64,000 nucleotides of DNA from an uncultured Desulfobacter sp. (GTDB lineage Bacteria; Desulfobacterota; Desulfobacteria; Desulfobacterales; Desulfobacteraceae): the NCBI RefSeq assembly GCF_963664415.1, contig NZ_OY761440.1:1302001-1366000 (forward strand). Reading direction: 5' to 3'. A program made the position numbers and the translations under genes. Position 1 is the first letter of the stretch, and each line of letters begins with the position of its first letter. The notes beneath the pieces were generated by a model. The model saw only the letters and a list, made by a program, of their open reading frames with translations, did not search any database and was not told where the DNA came from. Below, piece by piece: positions 34,376 to 43,341 of this stretch.

Positions 34376-35797
34376 ATGGCTAAACCAAAAAAAGAAGCAA
34401 CATTGATGGACAAAGTCGTTGGACTTTGCAAACGCAGGGGCTTTGTTTATCCGGGATCTGAAATTTACGGCGGACTTGCCAATGCCTGGGATTTTGGGCC
34501 TTTAGGAGTGGAATTGCTTAAAAATCTAAAAGAGGCGTGGTGGAAAAAATTTGTCACCGAGCGCATTGACATGGTCGGCCTGGATGCCGCCATCCTCATG
34601 AATCCAACCACCTGGGAAGCCTCGGGTCATGTGGGCAGTTTTTCCGATCCGCTGATGGACTGCAAAAAATGTAAATCCAGGGAACGGGCTGACAAACTTG
34701 TGGAAAAGTGGCAGCATGACAACGGATCTGATGAGCAGCCCGCCAACTGGGCAGGGGAAAAGACCCCGCCCCAGGATATGCTGGATTTTATTAACAGCAA
34801 AAATATCACCTGTCCCCAGTGCGGCAGCCTTGAATGGACCCTGCCCAAAGCCTTTAATCTGATGTTTAAAACCCAGCAGGGTGTGGTTGAAGGAGAAGGA
34901 AAGGAGATCTATCTTCGCCCCGAAACAGCCCAGGGTATCTTTGTCAATTTTAAAAATGTCCAGACTACCTCACGCAAAAAAGTCCCCTTTGGCATTGCCC
35001 AGATCGGCAAGGCATTCAGAAACGAAATCACACCGGGCAATTTTGTATTCAGGACCCGTGAGTTTGAGCAGATGGAAATTGAATATTTCTGTAAACCCGG
35101 TACCGAGCTTGAATTCCATGACTTCTGGAAGAAATTCTGCATGGACTGGTACCTGGGGCTGGGCGTAACCCCGGACAATCTTAGATTTCGCGACCATGAT
35201 GATGCGGAGTTGTCCCATTACTCCAATGCCACCGCCGATATTGAATACCAGTATCCGTTTGGCTGGGGGGAGTTGTGCGGCATCGCTTCGCGGACCAACT
35301 ATGACTTGAGCCAGCACATGGAGTTTTCCTCTAAGGATCTGAAGTATTTTGACGAGGCTGCCAAAGAGAAATATGTACCCTTTGTCATTGAACCATCTCT
35401 TGGGGTCCAGCGCTCTGCTTTGGTCTTTTTGTGCGACGCCTATGAAGAAGAAGAGATTAAAGAAGGGGATACCCGGGTGGTGCTCCATCTTCACAACCAG
35501 TTGGCGCCTGTGAAAATTGCAGTGATGCCCCTGGCCAAAAAAATTGCCGACAACGCAAAGTCTATCTTTGACACCCTGGTACAGCAGCTGGGGCTGAACA
35601 TGGATTTTGACGTCCAGGGATCCATCGGCAAACGTTACCGCCGCCAGGATGAGGCCGGCACGCCCTATTGCGTGACATTTGATTATGAATCCCTTGACGA
35701 CAATGCCGTCACCATCCGGGAGCGGGACTCCATGGAACAGCAACGTATGAAAATCGATGAGCTGGTTCCCTTTTTCCGGGAAAAATTTACATATTAG
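34376..35797 (+). CDS. glyQS: Glycyl-tRNA synthetase, single-chain class II type
   Basis: Charges tRNA-Gly. The 473-residue chain is the dimeric type, not the bacterial alpha2beta2 type. VYPGSEIYGGLANAWDFGPLGVELL is near the N-terminus, motif 2 is RNEITPGNFVFRTREFEQME, and motif 3 lies in EPSLGVQRS. An anticodon-binding domain forms the last 110 residues. CKKCKSRE and CPQCGS in the insertion could bind zinc. A strong terminator follows. Confidence 0.96.
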   Translation: MAKPKKEATLMDKVVGLCKRRGFVYPGSEIYGGLANAWDFGPLGVELLKNLKEAWWKKFVTERIDMVGLDAAILMNPTTWEASGHVGSFSDPLMDCKKCKSRERADKLVEKWQHDNGSDEQPANWAGEKTPPQDMLDFINSKNITCPQCGSLEWTLPKAFNLMFKTQQGVVEGEGKEIYLRPETAQGIFVNFKNVQTTSRKKVPFGIAQIGKAFRNEITPGNFVFRTREFEQMEIEYFCKPGTELEFHDFWKKFCMDWYLGLGVTPDNLRFRDHDDAELSHYSNATADIEYQYPFGWGELCGIASRTNYDLSQHMEFSSKDLKYFDEAAKEKYVPFVIEPSLGVQRSALVFLCDAYEEEEIKEGDTRVVLHLHNQLAPVKIAVMPLAKKIADNAKSIFDTLVQQLGLNMDFDVQGSIGKRYRRQDEAGTPYCVTFDYESLDDNAVTIRERDSMEQQRMKIDELVPFFREKFTY

Positions 35798-35816
35798 CCA
35801 TTGTGTGAACAAACCT

Positions 35817-35854
35817 TTAAACGGCCGGCTCTGTAGCCGGCCGTTTAAGTTTTT
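35817..35854 (+). terminator. Intrinsic terminator of glyQS
   Basis: TTAAACGGCCGGCT and AGCCGGCCGTTTAA are perfect 14-base arms around a four-base loop, followed by GTTTTT. Confidence 0.92.
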
Positions 35855-35880
35855 GCTAAAACTCATAAAGGGTTAATTTT

Positions 35881-36426
35881 ATGGCACTTTACTCATATAA
35901 AAATGTTACGCCAAAAGTTCACGAATCCGTTTATATCGCACCTGATGCAAAAATTATAGGAGATGTACACATCGGCCGGGATTCTTCGGTCTGGTTTAAT
36001 TCAGTCATCAGGGGGGATGTCGCGCATATTCGGATTGGTGAACGCACAAACATTCAGGATCTTTGCATGGGCCATGTGGCCAGACAGACCCCTTTGATTA
36101 TCGGAAACGGCGTCACCATCGGACATAGCTGCTGTGTTCACGGCGCGACCATTGAGGATGACTGTCTGATCGGCATGGGCGCCATTCTTTTGAATAAAAG
36201 CGTGATTGGCCGGGGCAGTGTCATTGCTGCCGGTGCCGTTGTTCTGGAAAAAACAATAATTCCGCCTTATTCACTTGTTACAGGGTCTCCGGGCAAAGTC
36301 AAAAAAGTCTACGAGAATCAAGAAGAGATCAATCAGAGGCTGAAAAGCGCATCTGATAATTATGTGCTGCATGCCAGGGAATACGCTTCTAACGATCTGG
36401 TTTATGAAATTAAAAACAGAGACTGA
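35881..36426 (+). CDS. Gamma-class carbonic anhydrase-like protein
   Basis: A 181-residue left-handed beta-helix hexapeptide protein of the gamma-CA/YrdA/PaaY group. Metal-ligand histidines are in place: one in DLCMGHVAR and two in IGHSCCVHG. The first turns read IAPDAKIIGDVHIGRDSSVWFNSVIRGD. It forms trimers and may hydrate CO2. Many relatives lack measurable activity, so the enzymatic role is probable but not certain. It starts 26 bp after the glyQS terminator. Confidence 0.88.
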   Translation: MALYSYKNVTPKVHESVYIAPDAKIIGDVHIGRDSSVWFNSVIRGDVAHIRIGERTNIQDLCMGHVARQTPLIIGNGVTIGHSCCVHGATIEDDCLIGMGAILLNKSVIGRGSVIAAGAVVLEKTIIPPYSLVTGSPGKVKKVYENQEEINQRLKSASDNYVLHAREYASNDLVYEIKNRD

Positions 36427-36553
36427 AAATCAGATATAAAAAACGGCTTTATCAGTTTGTTTGTTGCAAAAATATTAATAGGCCCAGGCCTGTAAAGCCC
36501 AAACAAGCCCGGGCAAAAACAAATCGTGCCGGAATTTTTTTAAGGCTGCAGAA

Positions 36554-37459
36554 TCAGCGAAGTCCGGCCTGAATCAGAATTTCTTCAACCCGGTGTTCCC
36601 AGCCGATGGCCATGAGGTGGATGCCCGAAATCCCCTTCATCTCTTTTAATTCCTGGATCTGTTCACAGCATATTTTAATACCTTCTTTGGCTGCATCCGC
36701 TTTGGGCACGCCGGATATTCTTTTAATGACCGCCTCCGGGATTACCACGCCGGCGACCTTACTGGCCATAAATTTTGCCATACCAACGGATTTTAAAGGG
36801 ATGACGCCGGCAAGGATATGACAGGACTGATCCGCGCCTAAATCCCGCACCCTGGCAAGCCATTTCTTAAACAGATCCATATCGTAAATGCACTGGGTCT
36901 GAATAAAATCAGCCCCGGCCTTGGCTTTTTTCATCATGCGTAACGGTCTGAATTCCAAGGGTTCGACAAAGGGGTTGGCTGCCGCCCCGACAAACAGGTC
37001 CAGATCCCCCTTAAAGGGTTTGTCAACATCAAGAAAACAGTGTTGGTCCCGCATACGCACCGCGGTAGAGATCAACTGCATGGAGTCGATATCGTAAACC
37101 GCCTTGGCCCCCGGCTGGTTCCCTGCGGTGGTGTGGTCTCCGGACAGGCACAGCAAATTTTTGATACCAAGGGCACAGGCACCTAAAATTTCACTTTGCA
37201 TGGCAATGCGGTTACGGTCCCGACAGGTCATCTGCCAGATGGGTTCCAATCCTTCCTGGGCTGCAATCAGGGCCGTGGCAAAGCTGGACATCCTCACCGT
37301 GGCGGATGGATTATCCGTAATATTTACACCGTCCACAATGCCTTTCAAGTGGGCGGCCAGTTCCCTTACATGTTCAGCATCCGGGCTCTGGGGCGGGCCC
37401 AGTTCCGCTGTAACGGCAAACCGGCCTGCATTAAGTGTTTCTTTTAATGTATTGCACAT
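36554..37459 (-). CDS. metF: Methylenetetrahydrofolate reductase
   Basis: A 301-residue flavoprotein TIM barrel reducing methylene-THF to methyl-THF, or the reverse in oxidative C1 metabolism. Family segments: TAELGPPQSPD at the N-terminus, ITDNPSATVRM, CRDRNRIAMQSEILG, LSGDHT and FIQTQCIYD. The start at 37459 is preferred to an in-frame TTG at 37471. It lies downstream of metV; the gap was about 43 bp before a MITE inserted. MetF-MetV pairs take electrons from ferredoxin or other carriers rather than NADH, and the upstream cytochrome/FeS genes suggest a membrane partner. Confidence 0.95.
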   Translation of the reverse strand: MCNTLKETLNAGRFAVTAELGPPQSPDAEHVRELAAHLKGIVDGVNITDNPSATVRMSSFATALIAAQEGLEPIWQMTCRDRNRIAMQSEILGACALGIKNLLCLSGDHTTAGNQPGAKAVYDIDSMQLISTAVRMRDQHCFLDVDKPFKGDLDLFVGAAANPFVEPLEFRPLRMMKKAKAGADFIQTQCIYDMDLFKKWLARVRDLGADQSCHILAGVIPLKSVGMAKFMASKVAGVVIPEAVIKRISGVPKADAAKEGIKICCEQIQELKEMKGISGIHLMAIGWEHRVEEILIQAGLR

Positions 37460-37508
37460 GATTTTTTCCAACTTTATAAATATATTGTGTTGCCGTTGTG
37501 AACTAAAC

Positions 37509-37653
37509 TAGTGTCTGAACAAAAACCTGGAAATTTTGTCGAGTACAAGGCGGACAAAAATTTTAACCGGAGTAATACATGGAGTATTTCGAGGATTAAC
37601 ATTTGCGACCAACGAAGTAATCGGCAAAATTTACGGTTTTCGGTCGGGCACTA
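37509..37653. mobile_element. MITE with 8-bp target duplication, between metV and metF
   Basis: A 145-bp non-coding palindromic element. Its ends TAGTGTCTGAACAAAAACC and (other strand) TAGTGCCCGACCGAAAACC are near-matching terminal inverted repeats. Immediately outside both ends is AACTAAAC (37501-37508 and 37654-37661), a perfect 8-bp target duplication. The metV stop codon lies inside the right copy. The interior is related to the palindrome at 5008-5138, and the ends match the terminus of the ISNCY-type fragment at 60810. Confidence 0.88.
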
Positions 37654-37655
37654 AA

Positions 37656-38327
37656 CTAAACCTCCGGCCCGGTGCATCCAGGCTGCACCAGTGTTTGCTG
37701 CACTGTATTTTTCCATTGCACAGGGGGCTTGATTTCAAGCATATCCTGGAGTCGGTCCTGCTGTTTCAGGCGATGATAGATCTCATACCAGGCGCAGGGA
37801 ACGTTTTTATCCACCTCACATTTTCCGCCTTTTTCTGTTCCGCCGCAGGGCCCGTTGTACAGGCCTTTGGCGCACCGGGTCACAGGGCAGATGCCGCCGC
37901 TGAATCCCAGAACGCAGTCTCCGCAGGCCCGGCATTTCTCTTCATACCAGCCAGGTCCTCTGTCAATACCGATGAACATGGTATTCACCGCAGGGAATAT
38001 TGGTGTCTGGGGGTATCTTTCGGCCAGTAACTGAACACCTGCACCACAGGCCATGGAGAGCAGACAATCGTAATCCTTATATAAGAGATCCAGGCCGTTC
38101 AGGAACTGGGCATTGCACTGACGTTCCACCGTGCATCCACTGATTTCATTATCCATACCCTGGGTTTTGATCTCTTCATCCAAGGCATTGTTTAAAAGTT
38201 CAACTTCCTGCTGACCGCCTGCCAGGCACACAGAAACACAACCGCCGCATCCGACGATGAGCACCCGCTTGTACCCGCTGATCCGGGCCAGAATTTCTTC
38301 CATGGGTTTTAGTGTTGCTTTAATCAT
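37656..38327 (-). CDS. metV: MetV-like zinc/iron-sulfur partner of MetF
   Basis: A 223-residue protein of the methylenetetrahydrofolate-reductase C-terminal (MetV) family. Cysteines cluster at the N-terminus (IVGCGGCVSVC), the middle (SMACGAGV, CRACGDCVLG) and the C-terminus (GGICPVTRCAKGLYNGPCGG), the last being the family hallmark. MetV forms a complex with MetF and feeds it electrons through FeS/Zn sites in acetogens. Gene order here is NarI-like, HdrC-like, cytochrome, metV, metF. The stop codon falls in the MITE target duplication. Confidence 0.92.
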   Translation of the reverse strand: MIKATLKPMEEILARISGYKRVLIVGCGGCVSVCLAGGQQEVELLNNALDEEIKTQGMDNEISGCTVERQCNAQFLNGLDLLYKDYDCLLSMACGAGVQLLAERYPQTPIFPAVNTMFIGIDRGPGWYEEKCRACGDCVLGFSGGICPVTRCAKGLYNGPCGGTEKGGKCEVDKNVPCAWYEIYHRLKQQDRLQDMLEIKPPVQWKNTVQQTLVQPGCTGPEV

Positions 38328-38363
38328 TTGAAACGCTCATGTCCTTTTTAACAAAATGTTATT

Positions 38364-38780
38364 TCAGGATTTTGTATGACATTCCCCGCATACCACAGGC
38401 CCTTGCCCCTGGGCGTCATGGCAGTGAAGACACTGCCGGTGAAATGCCTGTAGTGCCGGAAATGATGTTTTACCATTATGGCAAGTGGCGCACTGAATAT
38501 CCGGATTGCCTTCATAAAGTTCATCTTCATCCAGGTCATTGGTCCCGTTTTTGTAATCATGGTGGCAGTCCAGGCAATCTAAAAAAGCCATGTGGTCCTC
38601 ATGAGGAAACAGTGCGGGAGTCAGATTTGAGTCTTTGGATGTTAACGTATTTGGAAAATAGTTTTTGCCGTAACCGCATATCGCCACAAAAACAAAGCAT
38701 ACGACCAGAATTGCCGGAATAATTTTTTGTGACACAGGCCGGTTGGAACGGTGCACCGTCAACCCAATTTTCTCTTTCAT
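38364..38780 (-). CDS. Membrane-anchored or secreted tetrahaem cytochrome c
   Basis: A 138-residue protein with an N-terminal hydrophobic helix (about 20-38) that directs export and may anchor it. Four haem-binding CxxCH motifs follow: CLDCH, CATCH, CLHCH and CGECH. Several extra His (PHEDHMAF, FHRQ) can act as distal ligands, as in cytochrome c3/c7. It resembles the small cytochromes of Dsr and Tmc complexes. The start overlaps the FeS gene upstream by four bases (ATGA), so stoichiometric synthesis is likely. Confidence 0.88.
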   Translation of the reverse strand: MKEKIGLTVHRSNRPVSQKIIPAILVVCFVFVAICGYGKNYFPNTLTSKDSNLTPALFPHEDHMAFLDCLDCHHDYKNGTNDLDEDELYEGNPDIQCATCHNGKTSFPALQAFHRQCLHCHDAQGQGPVVCGECHTKS

Positions 38781-39247
38781 CTGGCCACCTCATGCGCGTT
38801 GGATGGTAGTTCAACTGGGGGAAAGAGCCCGTCAAAGCGGGGACCCGCACCCTGGGATCGGCAAATGTCACGACCAAGGGCAATCATCCCGGGAATATTG
38901 AGCTGCATTGGACAGACACACCGTGTGCACAGTGCGCACTTGACCCATAAAAGATCTTGGATCTCTTCAAGTTCTTCAAAAGTGACCTTTCCTTTTTTCT
39001 TATACAGTTTGCCAACGGAATGAATCACTTTGTAGGAAGGCATATAGGTTGGGTCATCCGGATTGTTTCGCTGCAGAAAGCAGGTGTCAGCGCAATAGGA
39101 GCAATGGATGCAGGCGCTGAAAAACAGCTTGATTTCCGGGGCATTTTGTTTGAGCATGGCCTTGATGCCGCTCGGATCAATATTTTGCGCTGTCCGGCCG
39201 GTCGCTGTAAAGACATTTTTAGCGGCATTTTTTTTGATTGATTCCAT
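38777..39247 (-). CDS. HdrC-like 4Fe-4S protein
   Basis: A 156-residue cytoplasmic ferredoxin-like protein with two cysteine clusters, CIHCSYCADTC and CALCTRCVCP, each able to hold a 4Fe-4S centre. The layout matches HdrC or the N-terminal third of HdrD/DsrK, but the CCG domains that carry the catalytic cluster are missing. It would link the NarI-like membrane subunit to a soluble enzyme, here probably MetV/MetF. It starts two bases after the NarI-like stop. Confidence 0.85.
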   Translation of the reverse strand: MESIKKNAAKNVFTATGRTAQNIDPSGIKAMLKQNAPEIKLFFSACIHCSYCADTCFLQRNNPDDPTYMPSYKVIHSVGKLYKKKGKVTFEELEEIQDLLWVKCALCTRCVCPMQLNIPGMIALGRDICRSQGAGPRFDGLFPPVELPSNAHEVAR

Positions 39248-39249
39248 AG

Positions 39250-39894
39250 TTAAACAGCCCCTTTATTTGTATCAAACTGTTGCGGCACTGCCACAGGTTT
39301 TGTCTGGCGCACAACAAAAAATGCAATCATATGAGCCAATCGTGTAAATGGCATGGCCACCAGCATCAACTGCCCAGTGATGATATGCAGATTAATTACG
39401 AATCCATAGGGCAAAAGACGATGGTAAGCAATAAATCCGGTTAGAAACGGCAGAATAACCAGGACAATGATCAAATAGTCACTGAAAAAAGAAATCGCCC
39501 GCACCCGTCGTGTCAGCAGACGGCGTAAAAGAAAAAACAGACCGCACCCTATGCATATCATGGTCAGGTTATCTGAAACATAATCAGGTAGCATGGGCAG
39601 GCTAATTCCCCAATATGTGTCTAAAAGAATGTTGTGACCTTTTATGAACAGAGGTAAAAGTAAAAGAATCAGGTGAAACACAACCGAGATCAGGGTGGTG
39701 ACAGGGTAGCGACCGGGAAGAGACGCTTTATATGACCGGGTAAACCGGGCATTGGGATTCATGAAGGCAGTTGCCGGCCGGGAGGCTGAAGCCATTCGGA
39801 CCAGGGTTATGGTTTTATAAACCATGCCTGCAACAAAAAGTATAAAGGTGATCCACATGATGGGACCGGTTAATAAATCATAAAGCGACATCAA
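39250..39894 (-). CDS. NarI/DsrM-like cytochrome b membrane subunit
   Basis: A 214-residue protein with five membrane helices and His residues placed in hydrophobic segments (VFHLILLLLPLF, FIAYHRLLP, LHIITGQLML), suitable for two b haems, as in the gamma subunits NarI, DsrM and TmcC. It should exchange electrons between menaquinone and the FeS and cytochrome partners encoded next. It is first in the operon; a sigma-70-like promoter lies about 130 bp upstream. Confidence 0.87.
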   Translation of the reverse strand: MMSLYDLLTGPIMWITFILFVAGMVYKTITLVRMASASRPATAFMNPNARFTRSYKASLPGRYPVTTLISVVFHLILLLLPLFIKGHNILLDTYWGISLPMLPDYVSDNLTMICIGCGLFFLLRRLLTRRVRAISFFSDYLIIVLVILPFLTGFIAYHRLLPYGFVINLHIITGQLMLVAMPFTRLAHMIAFFVVRQTKPVAVPQQFDTNKGAV

Positions 39895-40021
39895 TTATCT
39901 CCCAGTAAAATTTAGGATGATATCCAAGCGCTTCGAAGCCGGGTATCACCGAAGAAAATTACATAAATGCTTTTCAATCTAAATCTTGCCCAAAAAAAGC
40001 ATAGAGCAGCATGCGGGGGGT

Positions 40022-40050
40022 TTATTACAATAAGGGAGAGGGATTGTCAA
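40022..40050 (-). promoter_or_regulatory. Sigma-70-like promoter of the NarI/cytochrome/metVF operon
   Basis: On the minus strand TTGACA (40050-40045) and TAATAA (40027-40022) are separated by 17 bases. The expected transcript starts about 120 bases before the NarI-like gene. Confidence 0.5.
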
Positions 40051-40237
40051 TTATACTTTTTTTGCAAACACTTACATTTTACACCCTAAAACTGCAGATG
40101 TCATGGGGAATTTAGTTTCAGGGCATCAAGTTTAACACTGTAATATGGAGAACCAACATGATGAGCTCCCCATGACTTGCCTGACGGGTACAGTTTCATG
40201 TGATTTTGGATAGTCTCAAGCATGCGAATGATCTTCA
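40051..40237. other. Intergenic region with long-loop inverted repeat
   Basis: GTCATGGGGA (40100-40109) and TCCCCATGAC (40167-40176) are perfect 10-base inverted repeats 57 bases apart. No coding frame is convincing. The region lies upstream of the NarI operon and downstream of the phospholipase gene, so it may hold the phospholipase terminator or an operator. Confidence 0.4.
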
Positions 40238-41467
40238 TTATCGACTCAGGGAAAACCCTATCCGGAAAATTTCCTCTTTTGAGTCGTATTCTTTCAGTCG
40301 TTCCGCATATCCGTTGAAATACTGCAAATGCAAGTAGAGATTCAATCCATTGTTGAAAAATGAGGTTAATGGATAGCTTAAGTCCGCCTGGATGCTGGGA
40401 CCTGCTTCAGCCCACCTTGTGTGGGTATCCAGACACAGCCCCATGGGCATGCCTGTCTGGATCTGCAAGTCAAAATATCCGCGATAATCAGCCAGGTCCG
40501 GGTTTGTTTCATCCTCATTCATCACATACATCCATAGTTTAGGTGCAACGGTCAGATAGGCCTCATCAAAAAGAGAGATCGACATAATCGGCTTGATATA
40601 CATGTAGTTAGTGGATCTGGAATCATCCCCGCCCTTGCCGTTGGACTCATGCTGGAAACCGCCCTGTATGCCGAAAATTTTAACCCATGGCAACTCTAAA
40701 TCAATTTTGGGAACCAGATAAAATACTTCCGGCTTATAACTGGAATCATCAAAGGGCTTGGAATTTGATTTAAGGTCCCAGTAAGAAGTCTGGGTATAGG
40801 CCAGATGAAAACCATCCAGCAGGGAATTCAACCCCCGGCTGTCAAAGGGCGCGTTGAACAGTTTGTACTTAAAACTGACCTGGAATTTGCTCTTTTCCCG
40901 CCCCGGGTCGACACCGAACAGGAAATAGACCGGTTCGTAGGCCGACAGGTTCTTTAAAAAGGGTTGGAATTCGTCTTGCTTTTCTCCGATAACCAGTTGG
41001 CCCTGGCTTTCCTTTTCCCCTGCTTGTGGTTGAACCGCCGGGCCGGCGGCGAACAACACGGCGTGGGAATTGAAATCCTTAAGGCTCAGGCTCACCGTTC
41101 CGGCCATGTCCTGGGGCAGTTTAAATTCATAGGTCCGTTTGGCGAATCCACCGGCCGGAACAGTGACCATACCGTCAGAGGCGGTTTCCACACCAATGGC
41201 CTCCACTATGTGCTCCTGGTCGTCCAGTTGCAACGCGACCGCCACCGAATCGTAATCCTTTGACATGATATCCTCGGTTCCGGTGTTTTGGATAAACAAC
41301 GTAAAACGGGTGGATTGACCTGCCACAGCATTTTCCTGTGGGGGGACAATAAATAGGTTTGATGTCGACGCCGCTGCAGAAGTTAAATGAAAAGGATCTG
41401 CACCCAAAGTAAGGATTACAAATAGAAAAGCCACATACCAAAAGTTTAGTTTCAAAGGATAATACAT
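40238..41467 (-). CDS. pldA: Outer-membrane phospholipase A-like protein
   Basis: A 409-residue exported protein with a signal peptide (about 1-32). Residues about 40-170 form an additional beta-rich domain. The C-terminal beta barrel has the OMPLA active-site segment FQHESNGKGGDDSRSTN, giving His, Ser and the downstream Asn, and YFNGYAERLKEYD as in PldA. It should hydrolyse phospholipids in the outer leaflet as a Ca2+-dependent dimer. The N-terminal extension is longer than in enterobacterial PldA. Confidence 0.85.
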   Translation of the reverse strand: MYYPLKLNFWYVAFLFVILTLGADPFHLTSAAASTSNLFIVPPQENAVAGQSTRFTLFIQNTGTEDIMSKDYDSVAVALQLDDQEHIVEAIGVETASDGMVTVPAGGFAKRTYEFKLPQDMAGTVSLSLKDFNSHAVLFAAGPAVQPQAGEKESQGQLVIGEKQDEFQPFLKNLSAYEPVYFLFGVDPGREKSKFQVSFKYKLFNAPFDSRGLNSLLDGFHLAYTQTSYWDLKSNSKPFDDSSYKPEVFYLVPKIDLELPWVKIFGIQGGFQHESNGKGGDDSRSTNYMYIKPIMSISLFDEAYLTVAPKLWMYVMNEDETNPDLADYRGYFDLQIQTGMPMGLCLDTHTRWAEAGPSIQADLSYPLTSFFNNGLNLYLHLQYFNGYAERLKEYDSKEEIFRIGFSLSR

Positions 41468-41580
41468 AGGGAACGCTCCATAGGGGGGATAATTATGGTT
41501 TTTTTAAGGTCTTTAAGGATTGTGGACACAGGGTGTAAAAACAAAAAACCTTGCATCAGCTAAATTAGAATCCCTGTTCG

Positions 41581-41615
41581 TGTCAAGAAAAATCTATTTT
41601 TTTACTTGCTTGACA
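41581..41615. promoter_or_regulatory. Divergent promoter region with symmetric -35 boxes
   Basis: TGTCAAG (41581-41587) and CTTGACA (41609-41615) form an inverted repeat in which each arm supplies a TTGACA -35 box, one facing the phospholipase gene and one facing the CoA-transferase gene. A T/A-rich 21-base spacer separates them. The symmetry suggests shared control by one dimeric protein or competition between polymerases. -10 boxes are not clear on either side. Confidence 0.45.
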
Positions 41616-41685
41616 CCCCAAAAATTATGGTCTAAAACCCCCTCCGTTTTGGTGGTTTCTGTAATAGCTATAATGGAGGAGTACT

Positions 41686-43266
41686 ATGTCTGAACTTGAG
41701 ACACGAGTGGAATGTAAAAGCCTTCTGAAAAAAGTTATGAAGGCTGAAGAAACAATCCAGTTTTTTAAACCTGGAATGAACCTTGGCTGGTCAGGTTTTA
41801 CACCTGCAGGTTACCCGAAAGCAGTACCCATTGCCCTGGCTGACTATGTCGAAGCCAACAGCCTTCAGGGCAAATGGCGTTTCAACCTTTTTATCGGCGC
41901 ATCTGTGGGTGCGGAAACAGAAAACAGATGGGCCGATCTGGATATGATTGACAGAAGATGGCCGTACCAGACAGGTAAAAACATCGCTAAAGGCATCAAC
42001 AGCGGCCGCATCAGAATGGGTGACAAACACCTCTCTCTCTTTGCCCAGGATCTTGGATATGGTTTTTATACCAAAGATACGGAATCGGGCAAACTTGATC
42101 TTGCCATCATTGAAGTTTCCTGCATTAAAGAAGATGGACGGATTGTTCCCACCGCCTCCTGTGGTGTAATCCCCGAAATTCTTATGGTGTGTGATAAAAT
42201 CATTCTTGAGGTCAACACAGGTATGCCGTCATTTGAAGGCATGCACGACCTTTTTATGCCGGGGACACCACCCAACCGACAGGTTTTCAATATTACAAAA
42301 GCAGACAGCCGTATCGGTTCGACCTCCATTGCATGCGACCCTGAAAAAGTTATTGCTGTTGTAGAGTCAAAATATCCGGATAAAGGCCGCGCCTTTACAG
42401 ACATTGATGAGACCTCCGAAGCCATCGCCGGCCACATCATTGAATTTTTTACTGCTGAAGTGAACGCCGGACGTCTTCCCAACAATCTGCTTCCGCTCCA
42501 GTCCGGTGTCGGCTCCATCGCCAACGCTGTTGTGGGTGGTCTTGCCAAAGGGCCTTTTGAACACCTGACCGTTTACACCGAAGTGCTTCAGGATACCATG
42601 CTTGACCTGTTTGACTCCGGTAAACTTGATGCGGCCTCTTCATGCTCACTTTCTCTGTCCGAGAAAGAGGGGTTCCCCCGTTTCCTGGCAAACCGGAACA
42701 GATATGCGGATAAAATCGTTCTTCGTCCTCTTTCTGTTTCCAACGCGCCGGAGGCGGTCCGCCGTCTTGGATGTATCTCAATGAATACACCTGTTGAGTT
42801 TGATATTTACGCCCATGCAAACTCAACGCTCGTGGGCGGCACTAGAATGATCAACGGTATTGGCGGTTCAGGTGACTTCCTCAGAAACGGTTTCTTGAAA
42901 ATGATGCACTGTCCGTCTGTGCGTCCTACAAAAACAGATCCGACAGGGATCACATGTGTTGTGCCAAAGGCCCCGCACATTGACCACACAGAACACGATC
43001 TTGATGTTGTGGTGACAGACCAGGGTCTTGCAGATCTTCGCGGTCTTGCCCCTAAAGAGAGAGCACAAACCATCATCGATAAATGTGTGCACCCCGAGTA
43101 TAAGGACATCATTCAGGAGTATCTTGACATGTCTTCCAAGGTTACGCTTGCAAAAGGTGTCGGCCATGAGCCCCAGCTTTTTGACAGGTGCTTTAAAATG
43201 CAAATGAATCTTGCGAAAAACGGCACAATGAAAATCGACAACTGGGATGTACCTGAAATGGTATAG
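41686..43266 (+). CDS. Acetyl-CoA hydrolase/transferase family, succinyl-CoA:acetate CoA-transferase-like
   Basis: A 526-residue class I CoA-transferase. The active-site Glu lies in YTEVLQDTM (about residue 299), the GVGSIANAVVGGL oxyanion loop precedes it, and NGIGGSGDFLRN is the late glycine-rich motif. AarC/Cat1-type enzymes move CoA from succinyl-CoA to acetate, which activates acetate in Desulfobacter-type TCA oxidation. GGAGG lies before the ATG. A strong terminator follows. Other acyl acceptors cannot be excluded. Confidence 0.92.
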   Translation: MSELETRVECKSLLKKVMKAEETIQFFKPGMNLGWSGFTPAGYPKAVPIALADYVEANSLQGKWRFNLFIGASVGAETENRWADLDMIDRRWPYQTGKNIAKGINSGRIRMGDKHLSLFAQDLGYGFYTKDTESGKLDLAIIEVSCIKEDGRIVPTASCGVIPEILMVCDKIILEVNTGMPSFEGMHDLFMPGTPPNRQVFNITKADSRIGSTSIACDPEKVIAVVESKYPDKGRAFTDIDETSEAIAGHIIEFFTAEVNAGRLPNNLLPLQSGVGSIANAVVGGLAKGPFEHLTVYTEVLQDTMLDLFDSGKLDAASSCSLSLSEKEGFPRFLANRNRYADKIVLRPLSVSNAPEAVRRLGCISMNTPVEFDIYAHANSTLVGGTRMINGIGGSGDFLRNGFLKMMHCPSVRPTKTDPTGITCVVPKAPHIDHTEHDLDVVVTDQGLADLRGLAPKERAQTIIDKCVHPEYKDIIQEYLDMSSKVTLAKGVGHEPQLFDRCFKMQMNLAKNGTMKIDNWDVPEMV

Positions 43267-43341
43267 TGTACCGGCATATGACCGCCCAGATAAATTAAAA
43301 GCTTAACGCTTTTCCAGAGGGCTGCTACAGAAATAGATATA

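Noticed and set aside
34970..35866. 298-codon minus-strand open frame
   Set aside because: Antisense to glycyl-tRNA synthetase, no recognisable domain, and it runs through the glyQS terminator.
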